From contig JAGKQI010000038.1 in assembly GCA_018806915.1 (NCBI GenBank), positions 1 through 64,000 on the forward strand: a stretch of 64,000 nucleotides of DNA, read 5' to 3'. The translations under genes were made by a program, and so were the position numbers. Under the pieces are notes generated by a model. The model searched no databases and was not told the origin of the DNA. It saw only the letters and a program-made list of their open reading frames with translations. Numbering within the stretch: position 1 is the stretch's first letter; every line of letters starts with the position of its first letter. Source of the DNA: Phytophthora colocasiae (taxonomy: Eukaryota; Oomycota; Peronosporomycetes; Peronosporales; Peronosporaceae). This document shows, piece by piece, positions 31,101-39,100 of this stretch.

Positions 31101-31302
31101 CCTCCTGCGCTTGATTTCAATTAAGAACGCTCCCAATTGGATGGCAATGTGCCGAGAAGCCGACACGCAGGAAGTGCGCGAGGTGACGTCCGGACGAGGC
31201 CAGCAGCTTTGGCTACGGAGTTTCGCTCTAATCCGTGCACACATCCGCGTCGTTAAAGCCTTTAAGAAAGGCCTGGAATCGAAAGCCCTCCTTGAGACCT
31301 GA
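28111..31302 (+). CDS. Plasma-membrane-type Ca2+-transporting P-type ATPase (P2B)
   Basis: Start at 28111 (MTFKLMPGD), 1063 residues, no intron. It exports Ca2+ from the cytosol at the cost of ATP. Motifs in order: N-terminal GGLEGVAAALR and IPPPKAKSFLELMWDAFQD as in PMCA; MDESAMTGESD (~196-206) of the actuator; PEGLPLAVTIALAYS of TM4; CSDKTGTLTTNR with the phosphorylated Asp415; KGATEVVL of the nucleotide domain; TGDGTNDAPALKKA (~731-744); and MLWVNLIMDSFASLALATE of TM6. The C-terminal RGQQLWLRSF..HIRVVKAF closely resembles the calmodulin-binding autoinhibitory segment of animal PMCAs, so Ca2+/calmodulin control is inferred. The acidic insert (~265-295) sits where PMCAs carry their regulatory loop. 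Confidence 0.95.
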   Translation: MTFKLMPGDLIRLVETSHEKIHEQLETVGGLEGVAAALRVDIRQGLDSQDVNDLRTREEVFGKNYIPPPKAKSFLELMWDAFQDITIIILTISGIISIILSSTVGDHKETGWVEGACIILAVVVVTLVTAVNDYQKEQQFRSLNAVKEDETIKVIRNGAPAEVSKWKLLVGDIVRVDLGDIIPADGMVFDEKELKMDESAMTGESDLLTKNRESPFLLSGTKVMEGLGKMLVVCVGEHSQAGIIKSLINGTHNTTENKPSREEDKNSADGSQATDDIYVEIDTPKIPDPNEKEDTFDGTEESQSPLEGKLYNLTILIGKLGTVVALLVFVIMSIRFSIDTFAIDDLPWKNSYISDYLGFFIIAITVLVVAIPEGLPLAVTIALAYSVKKMLVDNNLVRHLDACETMGSATTICSDKTGTLTTNRMTVMKVWIGDAEFSSATEGIGVLCDEVKEALCHGIAINSTAEILPPKVENGQPEHTGNKTECALLQYIRDGGVEYVDIRTNNEIVHMLTFSSAKKRMSVVVRRGDSKCRVCTKGATEVVLGLCKQMQRVNGKIEALNTARKSEIGLNVIEKYASQGYRTLCLSYRDLDVPAEELNNWPDEDVEKDLTCVAIVGIEDPVRPEVPGAIQHCKRAGITVRMVTGDNITTARSIASKCGIISPGDGALVMDGQTFRSKVLDPQGNIIQTQFDQIWPMLRVLARSSPKDKYTLVTGLMQSTLVPHGPQVVAVTGDGTNDAPALKKANVGFAMGISGTAVSKDASDIILMDDNFNSIVNAIKWGRNVYDSISKFLQFQLTVNVVAIMLAFIGAVVLEQSPLSAVQMLWVNLIMDSFASLALATEEPTPALLERKPYPKTQPLISKKMTKHILGQSLFQLVLLLAIVFSGEKWFNISSGRMNDLEEDHKDDSTKHMTIVFNTFVWMQLFNELNCRKIHDETNIFTGITKNRVFLYVGVLQVAMQVVMVQFTGDWFNCTPLTIDQWFVCIGLGFVSLPLGLLLRLISIKNAPNWMAMCREADTQEVREVTSGRGQQLWLRSFALIRAHIRVVKAFKKGLESKALLET

Positions 31303-31726
31303 CATAGACAATGTTAAATATGTTTTCGGTGATCCAACAACATCACACTGCAAGCCAGAAGATCTTTTAATGGATGTACTTCATACTCGTACATGTGTGG
31401 CGTTAGATTGTCACTACTAATCTACGCGCGTACAATCCGAATTCAAATCTAACGTCGTACAAAATGATGTAGCTGCCGATCTAACGTCATACAAAATGAT
31501 GCAGCTGCCGATCTAACGTCATTTATGAAACATCTCAAAAGCATTTATGTCAAATTATCCCATGCTCTAACTGACCGATAGTAAATGCTGTGCATGCAGA
31601 ATAATCAACCTTGCCCTGACCACGTTCGTTGATATCTCCATCTTACGCTCTGCCATTTATCCCCGAGATAGAAGGTTGTTTAGCTATTCGATTGGTTCTC
31701 TGGAAGTGTCTGATCTCCAATCTTCG
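31303..31726. other. Intergenic region between Ca2+-ATPase and RXLR gene
   Basis: It holds the ATPase 3' UTR and the upstream region of the RXLR effector gene. The main landmark is the tandem repeat at 31447-31522. Confidence 0.5.
31447..31522 (+). repeat. 32-bp tandem repeat, 2.4 copies, upstream of the RXLR gene
   Basis: Units start at 31447, 31479 and 31511 (last one partial). The first two differ at only two positions. Each starts ATCTAACGTC and ends GCAGCTGCCG or GTAGCTGCCG. It lies about 205 bp before the initiator motif of the effector gene. Confidence 0.92.
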
Positions 31727-31743
31727 GCTCACTTTGCATTTTT
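31727..31743 (+). promoter_or_regulatory. Oomycete core promoter (initiator) of the RXLR gene
   Basis: GCTCACTTTGCATTTTT is a good match to the oomycete Inr plus flanking promoter region (GCTCATT..CATTT). It lies 51 bp upstream of the ATG at 31794, a usual distance, and supports that ATG over the in-frame upstream codons. Confidence 0.7.
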
Positions 31744-31793
31744 CAACGCAGCACCCAAACCACCAACACTGCAAGCAACCTTCAACACCAAAA

Positions 31794-32129
31794 ATGCGTT
31801 TCTCGCACTTCATGTTCATCGCTACGGCCGCCCTTCTATCCAGGTGCAGCGCTGTCGCCGACGAAGGCCAGGCAGTAATGGCTTCGGCTAACGCTGCGGT
31901 TCCGGTTCGCGTACTCGAAACCAACAACGTCAAGAGATCTCTGCGTTACTACGAGGAGGAGGAGGAAGAACGAACCATGACATCAGCACAAATCAAAAAG
32001 TGGACTGCTAAGGCGAGCACATGGGTCAAGGAGGGGTACACGCCGGTCCAGATCAAAGACAAGTTGACAGCTTTCAATGGTAAAATGAACGCCAAGAACA
32101 AGGCGAAATACGATTTGTTCAATTATTAG
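31794..32129 (+). CDS. RXLR-EER secreted effector, 111 residues
   Basis: Start at 31794, where a hydrophobic signal peptide begins (MRFSHFMFIATAALLSRCSA, cleavage expected after residue ~22). RXLR as RSLR is at residues 48-51 and EER closes an acidic run at 58-60, both at the usual spacing for host-translocated oomycete effectors. The C-terminal 50 residues (KKWTAKASTWVKEGYTP, VQIKDKL, then a basic helix and YDLFNY) resemble half of a WY-type unit, with Trp and a terminal Tyr. The short size allows one such module at most. The protein is expected to be secreted and to act in plant cells; the target is unknown. A fitting initiator motif and a tandem repeat lie upstream, and a cotransporter pseudogene starts 80 bp downstream. 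Confidence 0.88.
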   Translation: MRFSHFMFIATAALLSRCSAVADEGQAVMASANAAVPVRVLETNNVKRSLRYYEEEEEERTMTSAQIKKWTAKASTWVKEGYTPVQIKDKLTAFNGKMNAKNKAKYDLFNY

Positions 32130-32209
32130 ATCGCAGGGTGAGTCATGGCTACGAAGGAGATGTTACATGAGCATGATAAGCTGGTTCTCACTGCAAACGA
32201 CTCACATCT

Positions 32210-32990
32210 GACGTTGTGTCCAACAACGTATTGAGTGCTATCGCGGATCCTTTGGTACAAGCTCTTGTGATGGTAGACAAGAAGTGGCTGCAACAAGTGT
32301 GTTCAGACGATCAATCTTTCATTGGTGGCATCTTTGAAGGATTGGACTTAAGCGACGGCAGCACCTCAGTCTTCCTTGGAATTTCTGTTCTCGTTTGTGC
32401 AATTTTCATCAAAGTATTGATTTCGAAACTACTCAACTACAATGGATATGTTACTATCGTGTAGGCACTTTCGTCACCCTTGCTATCCATCCACCCATCG
32501 ACTGTCATCACCTCGACGCTCACACCGATGGCAGGCTTGGGATTAATTTCCCTTGAACAAGTGTATCCGCTCGTGGTCGGAGCCAACTTAAGTACGACTG
32601 GGGCTTCATATGCTACTGGCAACTCGAATGCAGTCGCTATTGCTTTGGTTCATGTATGGTTCAATTTGTTCGGCGTTTTTCTGTTCTGCCCGCTTTGCTG
32701 GTTTCCCAGTTTTCCACGGACTGATCCCGATCACGCGGAAACTTATTATGAAATCTGCAGAATCACTGGCATTTGCAAGTGTGTCATGGCCACTGGTGAT
32801 CGTTTTATTTCTTGTGGTGCTTTTCATTCTACTCCCTACCGATTTACTTATCCTGATGGCAATGACAAAGGCTCACAATGTTGTTTTCCAAGTTATCGGC
32901 TGGACTATCACTACCGTGGAGATAACAGCTTTCGGATATTTTGCTCGGCCACGTTAAATGGTATGAGTTCTTGGAGAGAAGAATAGAACG
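32210..32990 (+). pseudogene. Na+/phosphate cotransporter pseudogene, C-terminal half only
   Basis: The + strand frames align to residues ~220-495 of the intact cotransporter at 25664-27169: DKKWLQQVCSDDQSF, SKLLNYNGYV, STVITSTLTPMAGLG, YPLVVGANLSTTG, IALVHVWFNLFGVFLF, and, in another frame, IPITRKLIMKSAESLAF and FQVIGWTI. An in-frame TAG follows NYNGYVTIV and there are at least two frame changes. The N-terminal half is missing; in its place stands the RXLR gene. Orientation is opposite to the intact gene. It cannot encode a working transporter. Confidence 0.9.
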
Positions 32991-33109
32991 CCAGGACGGA
33001 CTTCCATACGCATGAAGTGATGTAAAATATTTATTTATTTTATAATAAAGTCAACCCACTTTCCGATCCATAAAGTGTACCCACTTTACTTCAACTGAAA
33101 CGACCGCGA

Positions 33110-33125
33110 CCATTCCGCATTCGTC
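33110..33125 (+). promoter_or_regulatory. Initiator-like motif of the PARP gene
   Basis: CCATTCCGCATTCGTC resembles the oomycete TCATTCC..CATTTG initiator element and lies 45 bp before the chosen ATG (33171). Confidence 0.45.
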
Positions 33126-33170
33126 GCGCAAGTTTTAAGACCATCACTCTGATTTCACCTCTTCGTGCGT

Positions 33171-36100
33171 ATGGCGGGCAAACGCAAGTGGCAAGAGCAA
33201 GACTGGGAGGTGGCGCTAGCTGCGCAGACTTTCGTGGCCGTGTTGGCCCCGTCGGAGGAGGAGCAAGAGGCGCCAAAGAAGGGAAAGAAGGGAAAGAAGG
33301 GAAAGAAACCCAAAAAGAAAGGCACGAGACGCTCCCCACGCGCCAAAAAGGCTCAGGAGGATGAGGAGACGAAAGAAGATGTTGTTATGGAGGATGCCAC
33401 ACCTCCACAGGACGAATTCTGGCTCGCCCAGTTGCAGGACGACGTCACGGAGGATATGTTGACGCAGGAAGACGTCAGTGTCCATGTCACGTGGCTTGAC
33501 AAGACGGCGGATGGACGTTATGAACTCGTGTACGATGAACAGGTGGACGTGGCCAGTATTCTATGTCATGTCTACCTGCGGGAGCTTAGCACCACGGCAT
33601 TGGAGCTTACACCCAAGTCTTTGGCTCGAGTGCAACGTTGTGTAACGCGTACTAAGGCCAAATTGGCAGGTCAAGAGGTAAGTGAGGAAGAAGAGGAGGA
33701 GGACAATGAACGGCCTCCACCGCCGCTAACCAGCTCTGGGAAGAAACGCCGGGCTGATGAGGAGGCTAAAACAATCACTGGACGAGGCAAGGTCAAGACT
33801 CAGAAGCTTAGCAAACGAGAGATGGCCATGCACATCACTCCACTACGTACGACGGTGGATGAAGCGAAATACGAGGATAAGGAGGTGCTGGGCTTGCAGC
33901 CCTTCGAAACATTCAGTGGAGATGTAACATCGGCCAATCGGGAGGTTATTCGGGCGGTGCTAACCAAGAATATGAAGCTACTGAAGCAGTTGACGACGAA
34001 GGAAGAGGTCTACAAGGAACTGAGCAGTTTCGATGCTGCTCATAGTGCTGATGTGAGTCAGACGGCGTTGCACTACGCTATTGACAATGATGATCTGGCA
34101 GCGGCGGCTTTTTTGCGTCAAACGGACGAGAAGGTGGACAAGGAGAAACTTGCTTCAGCACCGGAGGTGGCACTACCTTCACACTCAACTGGGCAACACA
34201 CCAGTCGCTTCAGTGATTATAACCGGCGTGCCATCAATGCTAGTCGTGGAGGGAAGGAAGGAAATAACGCATTGCTTGCAGATGGATCGACAGTTCGAGG
34301 AGGTAACCTGTCACTTGACTACTTGTGGAAGAGTCCAAACACCAGCGTTGAAATGCTCACGCTGCTGTACCCAACTGGAGACTGGACCAATGGTTATTCA
34401 GTGGGAAATAATGTTTGCCACGCTGCACGCTGTGGAAACTTTCGATTGGTACGGAAGGTAGTGGAGACTTTGGAGAAGAACGGAGGATGGGGATTCAATG
34501 AACTACACCACAAAGTGCTCGCTGACGGTCCAAACGATGATGATGGGAAGTCGTTGTTGCCTCCGTTTCGTGCTGTGTCGGCAATCAAGCAAGCGCATCA
34601 AACGCGACTTCGGCCTCTTCATTTAGCTGCCATCAATCCAAACACGAGGTACCTTGAAGAACTTTGGGCCGTTGCAGGCGATGAGTTTAGCGCGATCAAG
34701 GACGACCAAGGATACGAACCGATTCACTATGCAGCTGGATGCGAATCCCCGAAACCGATGCAGTTTCTCCTGGACAAACGTTGTGGTATGTTCGGCCGCA
34801 CGAAGACACGTTTGACACCTCTGATGTGCGCACTAGAGGCTGGACGTGAAGAAACTGCACTAGCTCTACTAAAGTTCGCTGCGACCCCCGGCGAAAGTGG
34901 AGGAGGTGGCCAAGATGTTGCTGACAAACTCGTTCGTGAGAAAGGTCCGGGTGGCAAGCAGGCGATTCACTTTGCAGCACGACATGGATGCGCTAAAGTG
35001 CTGGAGTATCTTCTGAAAGAATGCGGGGGTGCTGTGGAGGTGAATGCAGTGAGTGGAGGGACAAATAAGTCTACCCCGTTGACTTTTGCGGCACAAAAAG
35101 GTCATTTGGAGTGCGTTCGTGTTTTACTTGCCAACGGTGCACGCGTAGACCTCGGAGATAAACTCAAAAAGACGCCACTGATTTTAGCGGTGAAGAATGG
35201 CCATACGCGTGTGGCGGCAGCGTTGGTGAACAGCGGTGCAAACGTGAATGCCTACGACTCTTCGGAGAATAGCGTCGCCCACTACGCAGCAAGTTATGGA
35301 TGGCCCTCTTGCCTTCAGTTATTGTGCGACGTTGGTGCAGAGCTGTGGTCACAAAATGCGTGGGGCTTCGTTCCTCTAGCATGTGCATTGCTGAAGCAGC
35401 GTCGTGCTTGTGCAGAATTGATCTTGAGTCAAGTGGATGGTGAAGCGCAACAAAAATTCCTTGATTTTAGAGACCGCCAAGGCCGGACGATGCTTTTTTT
35501 GCAATGCCAGCACTCGCACAGTATTGACCAATTAAGCTATCTGCTGGACAAGGGCCTCAACCCTAATATCAGTGATTCTGAAGGGGAATACCCCTTACAA
35601 AGGTTGATCCAGCGCGCATGTGACGAAGCCCCACGAAATGCAGACGGCAGTATTAATATCAACCAACAGCTATCGAAGTTCTTTTTGGATGCAGTAAGTC
35701 TTCTACTTCAATACGGTGCGCTACCACAGTATGAGCTCTACCGTGAAGACCTCAAACGTGATGACAAGGCATCGACAAGGCTACAGCCACTCGACTTGGC
35801 AATGACTGGAAATCAAACGGAGCTGGTGGAACTTCTTCTCGATCAAAAGAACATCGACCCTGATACTCGAAGTTCTGATGGATCTGATGCTTGGATGACT
35901 GCTGCGTCATTGGGTGCTGGGCTTGGAGACTCTTACTTGTCGAAACTACTGGAGCATCACAACAAGACAAAGAGCGGGCCGCTGAAGCTGGCTGGAAAGT
36001 CGAAGCCCGACCTTGAGAATTTTTTCCATGTAGTGGCAAATCATGACGCAGTCCAACTAACAGCTCTACCAAGTATTATCCGAAAATGTGCCGATAAATG

Positions 36101-39100
36101 CCCTACAACGTCCGAGCTGATGTGTGAAAAAGACGTTGACGGGTATACTCCTGTCATGAGACTGCTTGACCCTAGTCATGAGCGCAGTACACCATCGAGG
36201 AACGAGACGGACCCAGATAAGCTGCAGCTAATGCGTGATATTGATGAAAGGCTGACGGATCTTCTTGCGATTTATGCAGAGATGACAGTATCACACAAGG
36301 CTTTTGTGCGTTGTGAGGAAGCTTCACGCTTGCGGGTGCTCACTGAAACGGCCGAGATTACTGCAGCTAACGAAGACCCCCCAGGTGCTGGATATGCTGT
36401 TGTTGTAAATCCAACAAACGACAATTCCGATGAATCGTATCACGAGTCCGATGGATCCGACAACGATTCCGATAATAGCGAAACTGAGAGCAGCGACGAT
36501 AAATTGTCGTCACCGGGCACTCAACCGGAGCCAGAGTTACCGACGGACGAAAACCACCCCAAAATTATGGTGGAATATGAAACAGCATTACATCTACTCG
36601 CCAGGCGGAAGCTCACGAGTGAACCAACAAACCCATGGATGAAATGGTATGGCTCTGCTAATCACTCCGTCAAGTGTCTGATGCATTTGTTGGTAGGGAA
36701 GCGGCCTGAATTGTTCTCGACTAGCCCCGGCGACAAAGACAAATCACTGGTTAACTTCGTACATCTGGGAAGTTTTAAAACAGCACTGCATAATGCTGTG
36801 GAATCTGGAGACGTGTCCACTGTTCGTGTATTGCTTACGCACCAAGCCGATGCCAATTTGTCTCCGATAAGGTGTACGAGTTGCAAGGAATACGCAATTA
36901 ATGACTCGATTACACGCGCTAATGGAGGGTGGGGAATTAGTCGCGATAACCACCCAGCCTGCAAAGGAAATTGTGGTGTAAAGACGCTGTTGGAACCGGC
37001 ATTATTTGAGTCTGTCAAAAGTAGACATATCAAGTGCACGAAGCTACTTCTGGAGCACGGAGCCCGTGTTGACTGCCTCGCCAAAACGACAAAGGAAAGC
37101 CCGCTTCACGTGGCTCTTCGTGCCAATGATGGCGCTTCTGTAGGCGTTCTACTTTCTCATGGTGCCAGCCTCATGGCTCGGGATGCGTTTGGTGCCTCAC
37201 CATTACATCAAGCGGTCGTTGCACGGCACTCGATTCCTGCGAAAGAGCCTCATGCAGGCGAAGTTGCGTATTCAACGGTGACAGTCACACAGTCATTCCC
37301 CGCTGGTCGCCCAATTCCAGCGAACTTGAATTTATTCTCTGTTACAGTTTCGTCAGAACCTCATCAGCAGGCAGATTCGGCGGATGCAGCAGAACCAGCG
37401 ATATTGGTCGCACTAAAAGACAAGAGCGGTCAGCAGGCTGTGATTGTTGGTGACACGAAAAACAGATCTCCAGTGCACTATGCCGCGCGAAATCGAGATC
37501 TCGAGTTATTAAAGGAACTACTTCGTGCTGCTGGGAAACATGGCGCTCGTGACGCTGTGAATCAGCGTGACTGGCTCGGACGGACACCTCTACACTATGC
37601 TGTGAATGCTTCTGCGATGAGCGCCGACGCATCTTTTGCTGTGGAACGCTTTCTTCTCCAGAGTGGCGCGGACGCTGGGATTCAAGACGATTTCGGTTTC
37701 GGAGCACTGCACTTTGCGCTGATTAAAGTACAGCTTGATTGGCAAGAGAAATATGATACTACCCGTAAGAAAACTCAAGGACAGAAGGATCACGAAGGAC
37801 AAATTGAAGATGCGAAGACATATGAAACAGAGAAACGAGAAGCATTCTTGCGGGAACACCTTGGTGTTATCCCGGGGCGAGAAACAGATCCAGTGGAAAC
37901 CGTATCAAATTTAGTAGCGGAATGCGCTAACGACCTCGTAGCACAAGATGCGCTAGGGCGTTCACCCCTGCATCTTGCAGCAGCAACAGGCGCTTTTGTG
38001 TGTGTGTCGACACTTCTATCGGCATTGAGTAACTCCACGAAGCAGAAGGATGCCATGATGCTGGAAGACCGAGATGGATTTACCCCACTTGGTCTTGCTG
38101 TTCTGCACAAACGCCAGACTACCATCATGACGTTGCTGCGTAGTGGCTCGGCGGTTAACGGGAAGCTTCAAATAATTGTTAAACCTACGTGCGAGGAAAA
38201 TAGTACGTGGTTGCAGAAGCCGAAGGCGGAGCGGCAACAGAAGATCAAGACGCGAAGCTACTTTTATCACGCAGTCAGCAATGGACTCACTGGTATATGC
38301 CACATGCTACTGAGCTCCAAATTCTGCCGTCGTCAAGCTATCGAAGATTCAGTGAGGTGCGGACAGTTTCAGCTTGCTAACAACCTCCTTGGAGTATTGG
38401 AGTCCGGAGCAGATGGCGGATTGGAACTTCTTAAGCGTACGAATTCACGTGGCGAAACTTTACTTCACTCATTGGCGAAGACGCGACAAACTGGCTTCGA
38501 CGCACTTGCGAAGAAGTTAGCATGGGCCCTCGTGGATGCAGGTGTGCGAGTGGATGCCCAAGACAAAAAAGGAAATTGTGCCTTGCATTACGCAGCCAAG
38601 CAGGCCAACACCCACTTGATGGATTTCTTGCACCACCAAAGTGGAGGCTTAAAGAGTGAAAATGTGAAGAACAACTTTGGCGATAATCCTCTTCTTTTTG
38701 CATTTAAGCAAAAGAAGAGTGGTAGTTCGAGTGACGAGAAGCTCCTAAAAACGCTGTGTTACTTTTTGGAGCACCCTTCGTTTTCGCTGGAAATTTATCA
38801 GGCTGACGACGCTGGGATGAATGTCCTTGGTGCGTTTTTGGACCGCTTTACGGAGAGCATTTCCGAGTCCAAACCCGTCTTGTTTTTCACAATGCTGGAA
38901 AAGCTGCTAAAACGCGGTGTGGATCCGAATTTGTGCTTTCATAGCGTGGCCGCGGAGTATTTAGAGCGAAGAGAACGCTCCGGCAAGGACGATGATAAAG
39001 ATCGGTTGCTGCGCTCAGGCCGTGATCTTTGCGAGATTACGTCTTTGTCAAAAGGAGACCCAGACAAGATGCCAGCGCTAGTTCGTGTTGCGTTAACGCC

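Noticed and set aside
35752..37707. Several 90-140-codon minus-strand ORFs inside the PARP gene
   Set aside because: Shadows of the long coding frame; no domains.
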